From NCBI RefSeq assembly GCF_000568255.1, contig NZ_KK037166.1, forward strand, positions 4,007,003 through 4,071,002: a stretch of DNA of 64,000 nucleotides, given 5' to 3'. The position numbers and the translations under genes were made by a program. The notes under the pieces were generated by a model, which was not told the DNA's origin, ran no database searches, and saw only the letters and a program-made list of their open reading frames with translations. The stretch is from Kutzneria sp. 744 (GTDB lineage Bacteria; Actinomycetota; Actinomycetes; Mycobacteriales; Pseudonocardiaceae). Numbering within the stretch: position 1 is the stretch's first letter; each line of letters starts with the position of its first letter. This document shows, piece by piece, positions 50,090-58,778 of this stretch.

Positions 50090-50577
50090 GAGACACGCTC
50101 CATGAGCGCCTCGGACATGCGCATCTTGGCCAGCGCCCGCGACGCCGTGCTCTTCACCGTGCCGACCGAGACCTTCAGCTCGACGGCGACGTCGGCCTCG
50201 GACAGGTCCCAGAAGTGCCTCAGCACGACGATGGTCCGTTCCCGCGGCGACAGCAGGGCCAGGGCCCGCAGCAGCCACTCCTGGGTCGCGACGCCGTCGG
50301 CCAGGTCGGGGATCGGCCGTTCGGGCAGCTCTTCGGTGGCGTCCTCCCGGATGGGCCGCCGCCAGCGGTCGATGACCATGTTGGCCAGCACCTTGCGGGC
50401 GTAGGCGAACGGGTCCTGCCGGCGGATCCGGGGCCACGCCGTGTACACCCGCACCAGCACCGTCTGCACGTCGTCCTCGGCCTGGTGGCGGTCCCCGGTC
50501 AGCAGGTACGCCGCGTGCTGGAGGCGCGCGGAGCTGGCCCGCACGAACTCCACGAACTCGACGTCACCTCTGGCCAT
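50086..50577 (-). CDS. SigE-family (SigE50-type) RNA polymerase sigma factor
   Basis: A 163-residue ECF-type sigma factor of the actinobacterial SigE family. Region 2 is FVRASSARLQHAAYLLTGDR with AEDDVQTVLVRVYTAWPRI, and region 4 is LSPRERTIVVLRHFWDLSEADVA and SVGTVKSTASRALAKM. It is translationally coupled to the membrane-spanning partner gene. Its targets may include the divergent lipoprotein-exporter operon that starts 72 bases away. Confidence 0.92.
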   Translation of the reverse strand: MARGDVEFVEFVRASSARLQHAAYLLTGDRHQAEDDVQTVLVRVYTAWPRIRRQDPFAYARKVLANMVIDRWRRPIREDATEELPERPIPDLADGVATQEWLLRALALLSPRERTIVVLRHFWDLSEADVAVELKVSVGTVKSTASRALAKMRMSEALMERVS

Positions 50578-50648
50578 GACTGCTCCGACGCCGGGCGGCC
50601 GCGCGGGGTTGCCTCAACCTTTTGGCGCACTCGCCCGTCGAGACCGTC

Positions 50649-51569
50649 ATGACCACCACGATAAGGGCGCTGCTGGCCGTCGGGGCGGCCGGCGTGCTGC
50701 TGGCCGGCTGCGGAGGTGCCCCTTCGGCCACCTCGACCACCCCGGCCGGCACCTCTTCCTCGGCATCCACGCCTACCGAGGCGGCCCCGGACACGAACAC
50801 GCCGGAGGGCAAGGCCGAGGCCTGGTCCATCAAGTTCGAGAACCTGATGGCCGACTGCATGAAGGCCGCCGGCTTCCAGTACGTGCCGCACCCGCAGCAC
50901 TACAGCCGGCCCGCCGGCAACGTGGCCGGCAAGGACCCGGCGCTCGTGCCGTACGACGTGCTCAAGCCGTATCGGCAGAAGTACGGCTACGGCGCCTACT
51001 ACGCCGGCGACGTCTTCCCCAACGACCCGAACGTGGTCAAGCCGGCCGCCGGCCCCGAGTCCAACCCCAACAACGCCATCCGCGCCGGCCTCGACCCAGC
51101 CCGGCAGCAGGCCTATGACCAGGCCTTCGACGGCGGCGCCCGGCAGCAGCTGACGACCGCCAGCAAGAAGACCGACATCAAGACCGGCGGCTGCTCCGAC
51201 AAGATCCGCAAGCAGCTGGGCAACATCGACGACGGCCCCGCCGTGACGACCGACCCGACGGCCCAGGCCGCCGCCGCCCTGGCCGAGCAGCAGTTCACCA
51301 CCGACGCGACCGTGCTGGCCGCCGCCCAGGACTACGGCAACTGCCTGCGTCAGCATGGCTACACCGTGCCCAGCACCAAGCCCGGGGTGATCGAGCACAC
51401 CCTGGAGCAGACGGTGGAGCAGGAGCACACCAACAGCCCGGCGGTGGACAAGAAGCAGGCGCTGACCAAGGAGATCAAGATCTCCCTCGACGACCTGGAG
51501 TGCGGCAAGGCCTATGAGGCGGCGGCGAAGCCGTTCGTGGAGAAGCTGCTCCAGGTCGGTGTCGGCTGA
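50649..51569 (+). CDS. Lipoprotein of unknown function, first gene of an ABC exporter operon
   Basis: A 306-residue lipoprotein: signal peptide with lipobox LLAGC at about 18-22, a Ser/Thr/Pro-rich linker (ATSTTPAGTSSSASTPTE), then a domain with paired Cys (MADCMKAAGFQYV and YGNCLRQHGYTV) that resembles the Cys-x3-Gly helices of actinobacterial exporter-linked lipoproteins. It overlaps the adaptor gene by one base (TGATG). It probably lies outside the membrane and assists the downstream MacAB-like system. Confidence 0.82.
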   Translation: MTTTIRALLAVGAAGVLLAGCGGAPSATSTTPAGTSSSASTPTEAAPDTNTPEGKAEAWSIKFENLMADCMKAAGFQYVPHPQHYSRPAGNVAGKDPALVPYDVLKPYRQKYGYGAYYAGDVFPNDPNVVKPAAGPESNPNNAIRAGLDPARQQAYDQAFDGGARQQLTTASKKTDIKTGGCSDKIRKQLGNIDDGPAVTTDPTAQAAAALAEQQFTTDATVLAAAQDYGNCLRQHGYTVPSTKPGVIEHTLEQTVEQEHTNSPAVDKKQALTKEIKISLDDLECGKAYEAAAKPFVEKLLQVGVG

Positions 51570-52714
51570 TGAACCCGAGACGGGTGATGCTGCTGGTGGT
51601 CGGCGTGGCCCTGGCGACCGGCGCGGCCGGCTGGGCGGTCGGCGCCCAGATCACCTCGCCGGCCGACGCCGCCGCCGCGCACCAGCCGCCGCCCGCGTCG
51701 TTGATCACGGTCGGGGTGGCCAAGCAGGCCCTGGCCAGCACGATCACCGCGCAGGGCACGATCAGCTACACCGGCGCGACGCCGTTGACGCTGACCGGCA
51801 CGGTCGGCGGGACCGCGACGCAGCTGGTGACCCGGGCCCCCGCCATGGGCACGACGGTCGGCTCCGGCCAGCGGCTGCTCGAAGTGAGCGGCCGGCCGGT
51901 TTTCCTGCTGCCGGGCCAGGTTCCGATGTACCGGACCTTGTCCGACGGCATGAAGGGCGATGACGTCAAGCAGCTCCAGCAGGCGCTGACCGCCCTGGGC
52001 TACGGGCACCTGACCAGCGGCACGTTCGACGTGGTGACGCAGATCCAGGTCAAGCGCTGGTACGAGCATGCCGGCTACGAGCCGCAGGCCGAGGCCGACA
52101 AGGTGACCGTCCCGTCGGGCGAGATTCTTTTCCTGCCAACGCTTCCGGTCCGCGTGGACACCGTCACCACGCGGGCCGGCGCGACCGCCACCGGGCCGAT
52201 CGGCACAGTCACCAACAGCACCGTGAACATCCAGAGCACCGTGCCGTCGGCCGATGCCCAGTTCATCCACGCCGGCATGAACGCCACCTTGACGCTGCCC
52301 GACGGCACCACCATGCCGGCCAAGGTGGACGCCATCGGCAAGGACGCCGCGCCGCCGCCCACCGATGAGCCCGTGCAACCCAGTGCGGCGCAACAGCCCC
52401 AGCAGCAGCAACAGTCTACTTCGGACGCCACGCCGCTGCGTCTGGTCGCCCAGGACCCGGCCGCGTTGGCCGCCTATGCCAACAAGGCCGCGAAGATCGA
52501 CATCGAGGTCGGCAAGACGAACGGCGAGGTTCTGGTGGTGCCGGTCGCCGCCGTCGCGACCAGCCAGGACGGGTCGACACGCGTGCAGGTGCAGCGCAAG
52601 GACGGCTCCGTGCAGGACGTCGGCGTGCGGTTGGGTCTGACCGCCAACGGCTTGGTCGAGGTGTCGGGCACCGGTCTGGCCGTCGGGGACCGCGTGGTGG
52701 TGGGCAGCAAGTGA
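51569..52714 (+). CDS. Periplasmic-adaptor-like protein with peptidoglycan-binding domain
   Basis: A 381-residue protein with one N-terminal span (VMLLVVGVALATGAAGWAVG), a barrel-sandwich segment (GTISYTGATPLTLTGTVGG), a peptidoglycan-binding-1 domain (MKGDDVKQLQQALTALGYG), a beta-barrel, a Gln-rich linker (QQPQQQQQ) and a C-terminal membrane-proximal domain ending LAVGDRVVVGSK. This is the MacA/RND-like adaptor layout found in Gram-positives. It overlaps the ATPase gene by four bases and should link the exporter to the wall. Confidence 0.88.
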   Translation: MNPRRVMLLVVGVALATGAAGWAVGAQITSPADAAAAHQPPPASLITVGVAKQALASTITAQGTISYTGATPLTLTGTVGGTATQLVTRAPAMGTTVGSGQRLLEVSGRPVFLLPGQVPMYRTLSDGMKGDDVKQLQQALTALGYGHLTSGTFDVVTQIQVKRWYEHAGYEPQAEADKVTVPSGEILFLPTLPVRVDTVTTRAGATATGPIGTVTNSTVNIQSTVPSADAQFIHAGMNATLTLPDGTTMPAKVDAIGKDAAPPPTDEPVQPSAAQQPQQQQQSTSDATPLRLVAQDPAALAAYANKAAKIDIEVGKTNGEVLVVPVAAVATSQDGSTRVQVQRKDGSVQDVGVRLGLTANGLVEVSGTGLAVGDRVVVGSK

Positions 52715-53376
52715 CCGTGATCAAGCTGGACGCCGTGAGCCGCGTGTTCCCGGCCGATCCGCCGGTGGAGGCGTTGAGCGACGTCCATCTGAGCGTGGCC
52801 CGTGGCGAGTACGTGTCGATCGTCGGCGCCTCGGGCTCCGGCAAGTCGACCTTGTTGAACACCTTGGGCCTGTTGGATCGACCCACTTCCGGCAGCTACC
52901 AGCTGGACGGCGTGGAGACCGCCGGCTTGAGCGACCGTGAGCGCACTTCGTTGCGTGGCAGCCGGATCGGCTTCGTCTTCCAGTCCTTTCACCTGTTGTC
53001 CTATCGGAGCGCGGTCGACAATGTGGCCATGGCCGAGTTGTACGGCTCTTCCGATCGCAAGCACCGTTCGGAGCGGGCTTCTCAGGCCCTGGAGCAGGTC
53101 GGTTTGGGCCACCGCAAGGATTTCCGTCCCGACAAGCTGTCCGGCGGCGAGCGTCAGCGGGTGGCCATCGCCCGCGCCCTGTTGGGCCGGCCGGCGCTGT
53201 TGTTGTGCGACGAGCCCACCGGGAACCTCGACCGGGCCAACACGTCCGGCGTGCTCGACCTGTTCGACGAGTTGGCGGCGCGGGGCGTGACGTTGATCGT
53301 GATCACCCATGACGAGCAGGTCAGCCGGCGCGCCCAGCGTCGGGTGCGGATCGAGGACGGCCGGCTGTGCGACTGA
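52711..53376 (+). CDS. MacB/LolD-type ABC exporter, ATP-binding protein
   Basis: A 221-residue ATPase with P-loop GASGSGKST, signature [15 protein letters not shown], Walker B LLLCDEPTGNLD and H-loop VITHDEQV. Family branding is the MacB/LolD type (FQSFHLLSYRSAVDNV). Leucine is often encoded by TTG, unlike the adaptor gene, a mild compositional difference. It overlaps both neighbours and is the energy subunit of the exporter. Confidence 0.93.
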   Translation: MTVIKLDAVSRVFPADPPVEALSDVHLSVARGEYVSIVGASGSGKSTLLNTLGLLDRPTSGSYQLDGVETAGLSDRERTSLRGSRIGFVFQSFHLLSYRSAVDNVAMAELYGSSDRKHRSERASQALEQVGLGHRKDFRPDKLSGGERQRVAIARALLGRPALLLCDEPTGNLDRANTSGVLDLFDELAARGVTLIVITHDEQVSRRAQRRVRIEDGRLCD

Positions 53377-54560
53377 TCGATCTCGGCGACGAGGCCCTGG
53401 CCGGCGTCGTCTCCCGTCCCGTGCGGACCGCCCTGACCATGCTCGGCACTTTCATCGGTATCACCACTCTTGTCATCACCCTCGGCGTCGCCACCACCGC
53501 CGGCAACCAGATCGCCGGCCGTTTCGACGCCGTCAGCGCCACCGGCGTCACCGTGACCGTTCCGACGGCGCCACATCCGCTGGTGTCGTGGTCCGGCTTA
53601 TCGGACCTGTTGCGGCTCAACGGCGTTCATGCCGCCGCCTCGGTGTCCGAAATGGACCCCGCTGCCAATCCTTCCGTCCGGGCCAATGAGCTGCATGACC
53701 CCAACACCGTCACCGATCGTTCGCTGCCCGTCGTCGCCGCCACCGCCGGCCTGCCCGAGGTGGTGAACGGTTCCCTTGCCCTGGGCCGCTTTTTCGACAA
53801 CGGTCACGTCACCCGGCACGACCGTGTCGCCGTTCTCGGCACCACCGCCGCCAAGCTGCTGGGCATTACCCGCGTCGACGACCAGCCCGCCGTGTTCGTC
53901 AACGACCAGGCCTTCACCGTGATCGGCGTTCTCGCCTCTTCCGGCCTCGATCTCGACCATGCCCTCGACGCCTCGGTGATCTTGCCCTACACCGCCGCCG
54001 CCGACCGCCTGCACATCGGCGCCCCCAGCAAGGTGTTGATCCGCACCGACCTCGGCGCCGCCCCGCTGATCGCCCGTCAGGCCCCCGTTGCCTTGAGCCC
54101 CAACGACCACGCCCAGCTCCAGGTGGTCGCCCCGCCCGACCCCGCCACCCTGCGCGGCGGCGTCGAACATGACGTCAACGGCCTCTTCGTCGTGCTGGGC
54201 CTCGTTTCCCTGGTCGTGGGCGCCATTGGCATCGCCAACGTCACCCTCGTCACCGTCATGGAGCGCATCGGCGAGATCGGCCTCCGCCGCGCCCTCGGCG
54301 CCCGCCGCCGCCACATCGCCGCCCAGTTCCTCGTCGAATCCGGCACCGTCGGCCTCATCGGCGGCGTCATCGGCACCAGTGCCGGCATCGTCGCCGTGGT
54401 CGCCATATCCGCCCTCAACAACTGGACACCCGTCCTCGATCTTCCCCTTGCCGCCGGCGCGCCCTTCGCCGGCGCCCTGGTCGGCCTGCTGGCCGGCCTC
54501 TACCCCGCCCTCCGCGCCGCCACCTTGGAGCCGGTCGACGCCCTCCGCGCCGGCACCTAG
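53367..54560 (+). CDS. MacB/FtsX-type ABC exporter, permease
   Basis: A 397-residue four-span protein: first span around RTALTMLGTFIGITTLVITLG, a large extracytoplasmic domain of ~200 residues, then three spans with the FtsX signature IGIANVTLVTVMERIGEIGLRRALGA. The GTG at 53367 overlaps the ATPase stop by ten bases. With the ATPase and adaptor it forms a complete MacAB-like exporter, probably for a peptide, lipid or drug. Its codons favour CTC and GCC and avoid CTG compared with neighbours. Confidence 0.92.
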   Translation: MRLIDLGDEALAGVVSRPVRTALTMLGTFIGITTLVITLGVATTAGNQIAGRFDAVSATGVTVTVPTAPHPLVSWSGLSDLLRLNGVHAAASVSEMDPAANPSVRANELHDPNTVTDRSLPVVAATAGLPEVVNGSLALGRFFDNGHVTRHDRVAVLGTTAAKLLGITRVDDQPAVFVNDQAFTVIGVLASSGLDLDHALDASVILPYTAAADRLHIGAPSKVLIRTDLGAAPLIARQAPVALSPNDHAQLQVVAPPDPATLRGGVEHDVNGLFVVLGLVSLVVGAIGIANVTLVTVMERIGEIGLRRALGARRRHIAAQFLVESGTVGLIGGVIGTSAGIVAVVAISALNNWTPVLDLPLAAGAPFAGALVGLLAGLYPALRAATLEPVDALRAGT

Positions 54561-54564
54561 CCGC

Positions 54565-55494
54565 TCAGAAATGCGGCGACAGCTTGAGAATCTGCCTCCG
54601 GGCCATGCCCCGCACCAACGGCAGCACCAGCCGAGCGGCCAGCGGCGGCCGGGAGGCCTCGACCACGTACGCCATGATCTCCTCGAAGGAGTGGCGCTGG
54701 AACTGAAGCACCCGCTGGCTTTCCTCGGTGTCCAGCCAGTCCGTGCAGTACGGCTCGGTGCTGAACGCGGAGTCCGGCAGGGCACCGAGCCCGAAGGCGT
54801 CCAGGGCACGGCCGAGCATGTCCCGGTACCGCACCTGACAACTGGGCCCGCCACCGATCAGCCAGGTGTGGCCCCAGATCGCAGCGTTGATTCCATTCGC
54901 CACGGCCAGGCCGGCGTCGTCCCGGTGGACGAGCTCGATGCGGTTGTCCAGGGGAATCGCGAACATGACGGGGTGCGGCCGGCGGGCCTCGGCCGGCGGG
55001 ACGTCGCCGAAGCGGTAGATGGCCCAGGGCCGTGGCGACTCGCGGACGAGCTGCTCGCAGCGGATCTTGTGCCCGGAGTACTCGTCGGTCTCGGACACGG
55101 GGTCGGTGACGCGGCGGGGCGGGACGAGGTGCTGGGTGTGGCCGTAGACGTCCAAAGTGGACGCGAAGAGGATGCGGGAGTCGTGGCGCACCACGGCGTC
55201 GAGGATGTTCTGGGTGCCGCCGACGTTGACGGCCCGGGCGACCTCGGGGGCCTCGGCGACCTGGGGCGGGATGAGACCGGCCAGGTGGACCACGACGTCC
55301 TGGTCGCGGACGGCCCGCTGCACGGCGTCGGCGTCGCGGATGTCGGCCCAGAAGACGTTGGTGGCGCCCCGAGCCCGGCGGAGGTTGGCCTTGCTGGGCA
55401 CATCCAACTGGCGAACTTCGTGACCCTGGAGGCGCAGCTGGGCCACCACGCTCGAACCTATGTTGCCGAACGCCCCTGTGACCAGCACCTGCAT
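54565..55494 (-). CDS. NAD-dependent epimerase/dehydratase (extended SDR)
   Basis: A 309-residue extended SDR: TGAFGNIGSSVV cofactor motif at the start, DIRDADAVQRAV, VVVHLAGLIPPQ, and the catalytic Tyr-x-x-x-Lys in DEYSGHKIRCE, preceded by Ser/Thr in FASTLDVYG. The C-terminal domain differs from sugar epimerases, so the substrate is uncertain. The ATG at 55494 places the cofactor motif at the N-terminus as expected. It converges on the exporter permease, four bases apart. Confidence 0.88.
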   Translation of the reverse strand: MQVLVTGAFGNIGSSVVAQLRLQGHEVRQLDVPSKANLRRARGATNVFWADIRDADAVQRAVRDQDVVVHLAGLIPPQVAEAPEVARAVNVGGTQNILDAVVRHDSRILFASTLDVYGHTQHLVPPRRVTDPVSETDEYSGHKIRCEQLVRESPRPWAIYRFGDVPPAEARRPHPVMFAIPLDNRIELVHRDDAGLAVANGINAAIWGHTWLIGGGPSCQVRYRDMLGRALDAFGLGALPDSAFSTEPYCTDWLDTEESQRVLQFQRHSFEEIMAYVVEASRPPLAARLVLPLVRGMARRQILKLSPHF

Positions 55495-55586
55495 GGCAAG
55501 GCATTGTGCACGCGGCCCGGACCCGCCGACAGGGGCCAAATGGATAGCACGAGTTGGTTCCATTAGCGGTGTGCTAGGTTGACGGG

Positions 55587-56075
55587 GTGCCGGAACCGCT
55601 GCCGGTTGAGCTGATGAACACGGTCCGCCCCGACGGGGACGTGCTGGACGACGCGTGGCTGCACGCGGCCGACCTGCCCGGGCCGGTGGATCTCGGCCAA
55701 CTACGTGACCTGCGACGGGCGCTGCGAAGGCTCGCGGCCGACGCCACCGAGGACCCCCGCGCGCCCGTCGACCCGATGTCGCGGCCGGCGGCGCTGGCCG
55801 TCCTGAACGTGCTGGCCGAGCAGGCGCAGGCCCGGCTGATCTGGCCGGACGGCGGGCCGCCGGAACGCACGTTGCACGGGCCGGCGGCGGGCGTGATCGC
55901 GACCATGGGGCTCGAATTGCTTGCCGGCGCGGAGCGTAGGCGGCTGCGCGCCTGTCTGGCACCGAACTGCGTGCTGTACTTCGTGAAGGAACACACGCGC
56001 CGCGAGTGGTGCTCGCCCAGCTGCGGGAACCGGGCGCGGGTGGCCCGCCACTACCAGCGCCACCGTCAGGACTGA
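55587..56075 (+). CDS. CGNR zinc-finger/ABATE-domain regulator
   Basis: A 162-residue protein with an N-terminal ABATE domain (ELMNTVRPDG, then LRDLRRALRRLAAD) and a C-terminal CGNR zinc finger (CLAPNCVLYFVKEHTRREWC, then SPSCGNRARVARHYQRHR). These are putative stress-responsive DNA-binding regulators. A TAGGTT box six bases before the GTG at 55587 and no ribosome binding site suggest a leaderless mRNA. It precedes an alpha/beta hydrolase by three bases and they form an operon. Confidence 0.9.
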   Translation: MPEPLPVELMNTVRPDGDVLDDAWLHAADLPGPVDLGQLRDLRRALRRLAADATEDPRAPVDPMSRPAALAVLNVLAEQAQARLIWPDGGPPERTLHGPAAGVIATMGLELLAGAERRRLRACLAPNCVLYFVKEHTRREWCSPSCGNRARVARHYQRHRQD

Positions 56076-56078
56076 TCG

Positions 56079-56864
56079 ATGCACAGTGCGAAGACCGAAT
56101 TCACCGGGTCGCTGGGCGAGCCGCTGGCCGCCCGGCTCGAACTGCCGGAAGGCACGCCCTGCGCCTACGCGCTGTTCGCGCACTGCTTCACGTGCAGCAA
56201 GGACGTGCTGGCCGCGTCCCGGATCTGCAAGGCGCTCACCGCCTACGACATCGCGGTGCTGCGCTTCGACTTCACGGGTCTCGGCGGTTCGGGTGGCGAC
56301 TTCGGCAACACCGACTTCTCGTCCAACATCGAAGACCTCGTGCTGGCCGCCGACCACCTGCGGACGACCTACGCCGCGCCGACCCTGTTGATCGGGCATT
56401 CGCTCGGCGGGGCGGCCGTGTTGGCGGCGCGGCGCCGGATTCCCGAGGCACGGGCGGTGGCGACGATCGGCGCGCCGGCGGACCCGGAGCACGTGCTGCA
56501 CCTGCTCGGCGACCGGCGGGACGACATCGAACGCGACGGCGAGGCGGACGTGGTGCTCGGCGGGCGGAAGTTCCGCGTGCGGGCCAGTTTCCTGGCCGAC
56601 GTCGCCGCCCAGCCGCAGGCCGCGTGCATCGCCAAGCTGGACGCCGCGCTGCTGGTCATGCACTCGCCGGTGGACGAGCTGGTCGGCGTGGACCACGCCC
56701 GGCGGATCTTCGACACCGCGCGGCACCCCAAGTCGTTCATCGCCATCGACGGGGCCGACCACCTGCTGACCCGGCAGCCCGACGCCAATTTCGTGGCCTC
56801 GGTGCTGGCGGCCTGGGCGCCCCGATACGCGTTCAGGCCTGAGGAAAGTCGGCCGACCGGCTGA
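56079..56864 (+). CDS. Alpha/beta hydrolase
   Basis: A 261-residue hydrolase. The nucleophile elbow is GHSLGGAAV, the oxyanion region FAHCFTCSKDVLA, the late acid is likely in HSPVDELVG and the His in DGADHLLTR. It is the type often fused to, or paired with, OsmC-like proteins, but no OsmC gene is present here. It shares a transcript with the CGNR regulator and overlaps the truncated SDR gene by 32 bases in convergent orientation. Confidence 0.9.
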   Translation: MHSAKTEFTGSLGEPLAARLELPEGTPCAYALFAHCFTCSKDVLAASRICKALTAYDIAVLRFDFTGLGGSGGDFGNTDFSSNIEDLVLAADHLRTTYAAPTLLIGHSLGGAAVLAARRRIPEARAVATIGAPADPEHVLHLLGDRRDDIERDGEADVVLGGRKFRVRASFLADVAAQPQAACIAKLDAALLVMHSPVDELVGVDHARRIFDTARHPKSFIAIDGADHLLTRQPDANFVASVLAAWAPRYAFRPEESRPTG

Positions 56865-57607
56865 CGTCGGCCCACTTCTCCACCTCGGCCGCCCGGGAAT
56901 CCTGCGACTTGCGCACGAGGTCGACGGCGGTGGCGCCGAGCAGCAGGCGCAGCGGCGGCTCGTCGGCGTCGACCACGTCGACGATCACCTTGGCAGCGCG
57001 GACCGGGTCGCCGGGCCAGTCGGCCGAGGTCTTGGCGCGGAAACGGTCCATCTCGCCGACGGTGCCGTCGTAGTCGGAGTCGATCACCTGGTCGGCGGAG
57101 AAGGACGCCCAGTCGGTGCGGAACGGGCCCGGCTCGATGATCGTCACCTTCACGCCGAACGGCTTGACCTCGTTGTTCAGCACCTCGGAGAAGCCCTCGA
57201 CGGCGAACTTGGCCGACTGGTAGGCGCCCATGCCCGGGGAGCCGCCGACCCGGCCGCCGACCGAGGAGAACTGCAGGATGTGGCCGGAGCGCTGCTTGCG
57301 CAGCACCGGCAGCGCGGCGCGGGTCACGTTGACCACGCCGAAGAAGTTGGCCTCGAACTGGTCGCGGAAGTCGGCTTCCGGCATGTGCTCGATCGGCGCG
57401 CTGGCGGCGTAGCCGGCGTTGTTGGCCACGACGTCGAGGCGGCCGAAGCGGTCCACCGCGAACCGCACGGCCGCCTCGGCCTGCGCCCCGTCGGTGACGT
57501 CCAGGGCGAAGGGCGCCACCCGGTCGCCGTACTCCCGCACCAGGTCGTCCAGCTGCTCGGGCTTGCGCGCGGTCGCCACCACGGTGTCGCCGCCGGCCAG
57601 CGCGGCG
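56833..57607 (-). pseudogene. SDR oxidoreductase, 5'-truncated at low-G+C island C
   Basis: The product from AALAGGDTVVATARKPEQLD onward is a normal classical SDR, with VVANNAGYAA, LQFSSVGGRVGGSPGMGAYQ and the catalytic Tyr-x-x-x-Lys in YQSAKFAVEGF. The first ~20 residues, which hold the TGxxxGIG cofactor motif, are gone. Upstream of codon ~57607 the frame enters low-G+C sequence and stops. A GTG at 57582 could start translation, but the product would lack the dinucleotide-binding loop and be inactive. It was probably once divergent from tetR and controlled by it. Confidence 0.8.
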
Positions 57608-57965
57608 GTCTCAAGTAGCGAGTGGAAAGAAACGCGATCTCAACAGAAACGATCGCGGGAGGCAAGGAGTTTTAATGATTGGTCTGTCACGTTTTACCAT
57701 CAGAAGAGTTCCCCGCTCGTGAGGTCGCTGAAGTAGCACAAGCCTAGGCCGACAGCGAGCGGCCCCTTGATGTCTGCGCGTTGATACCATGTGTATCTGT
57801 AGCTTACAGGGCCCGCCTGGTCCCACACATAACCTAGCAATGGCTAGCTATGCATGCATCTAGACCATGAAGGGTGGCTCCGATGTCTTAAGAGGGAGCG
57901 GCACTTTCAGTGATCGAGCTTCCGGTGATCAGCCAGGTCCTCATCGTCCTACCGCCTTCACTCTC
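57608..57965. other. Low-G+C island C, no supported gene
   Basis: About 360 bases with 30 G/C of 60 in the row 57781-57840. It occupies the place of the SDR start and promoter, up to the first TetR-type operator at 57966. Short frames exist but no plausible product. It shares an AGCTT-GTGATCAG block with island D. No terminal repeats are seen. Its origin is unknown. Confidence 0.55.
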
Positions 57966-58034
57966 TAACTAACTGGATAGTTACATAACCATGACAGCAC
58001 TCCGGCGCGGTGCTGTCAACTAACTGGTTAGTTG
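57966..58034. promoter_or_regulatory. Paired TetR-type operators with a nested inverted repeat
   Basis: TAACTAACTGGATAGTTA (57966-57983) and CAACTAACTGGTTAGTTG (58017-58034) are two versions of one near-palindromic site. Between them, TGACAGCAC and GTGCTGTCA (57992-58000 and 58010-58018) form a nine-base inverted repeat. The second site is 14 bases before the tetR start. The first would have served the divergent SDR gene. Confidence 0.7.
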
Positions 58035-58047
58035 CTACGCTCACACC

Positions 58048-58596
58048 ATGGCCAGGGACGCGCACGCCACCCGACAGCGACTGCTGGAGGCGGCGACCGC
58101 CGAGTTCGCCGAGCACGGCATCGCCGGCGCCCGGGTGGACCGGGTCGCGGCCGCCGCGGGCTGCAACAAGGCGCTGATCTACTCGTACTTCGGCAACAAG
58201 GACGACCTGTTCGAGGCGGCGTTCGCCCGCACCATCGCCGAGTTCTACGAGCTGGTGCCGTTCGACGCCGGCGACCTGCCGGCCTACGCGGGCCGGCTGT
58301 TCGACCACTACGAGGCCCATCCCGTGACGCTTCGACTGTCCACCTGGTACCGACTCGAACGCGGCAACGGCGTCCTGCCCGCCGTCTCGGCCGTCAACAG
58401 CGTTCGCCTGGAACGGCTTCGACAGGCGCAGGTGGACGGCGCCGTGGCCACCCACTTCGATCCCGTGCAGCTTCTCGTGCTGCTCCAGGCCATCCCCGCC
58501 GCCTGGGCCACGACCAACCCGGAGCTGGCCGACGCCTCCACCCGGGAGTTCCGCCGCCGCACGGTGGTCGACGCCGTGAAAAAGCTGTTGGCATAA
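58048..58596 (+). CDS. TetR family transcriptional regulator
   Basis: A 182-residue TetR protein with the helix-turn-helix TRQRLLEAATAEFAEHGIAG and VDRVAAAAGCNKALIYSYFG, then a helical ligand domain (TetR_C-like, LSTWYRLERGNG). It is preceded by two matching operators, so it should repress itself and formerly the divergent SDR gene. It also converges towards an MFS drug exporter, which it might control through a site in that gene's own promoter. Confidence 0.93.
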   Translation: MARDAHATRQRLLEAATAEFAEHGIAGARVDRVAAAAGCNKALIYSYFGNKDDLFEAAFARTIAEFYELVPFDAGDLPAYAGRLFDHYEAHPVTLRLSTWYRLERGNGVLPAVSAVNSVRLERLRQAQVDGAVATHFDPVQLLVLLQAIPAAWATTNPELADASTREFRRRTVVDAVKKLLA

Positions 58597-58599
58597 AAG

Positions 58600-58639
58600 G
58601 GATCGACCCCCACCCGCCGTCCCGGGTGGGGGTCGATCC
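58600..58639 (+). terminator. Strong hairpin terminator after tetR
   Basis: A 17-base-pair perfect stem (GGATCGACCCCCACCCG and its complement) with a six-base loop, starting three bases after the tetR stop codon. There is no T tract, but the stem is very stable. Confidence 0.85.
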
Positions 58640-58721
58640 TGTTCCGTCGCCGCCGCGTCTTTGCTGCCACGCAAACCTTCATGACGCGTGGTGCCGGCGA
58701 CGGAAGTCTGTTGGTGGTTGT

Positions 58722-58757
58722 GGGGCCGGCTCGCCCTGGTACGAACGAGCCGGCCCC
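58722..58757 (-). terminator. Hairpin terminator after the MFS gene
   Basis: GGGGCCGGCTCG pairs with CGAGCCGGCCCC (12 base pairs, 12-base loop), 21 bases past the MFS stop codon on the minus strand. Confidence 0.7.
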
Positions 58758-58778
58758 CGACTCACCTACTCGCCGCTG

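Noticed and set aside
57780-57870. Restriction-site-like cluster (GCTAGC, ATGCAT, GCATGC, TCTAGA) in island C, suggesting vector sequence
   Set aside because: The sites overlap in one 25-base stretch that does not match any polylinker I know, and there are no vector genes. Contamination cannot be excluded but is not supported.
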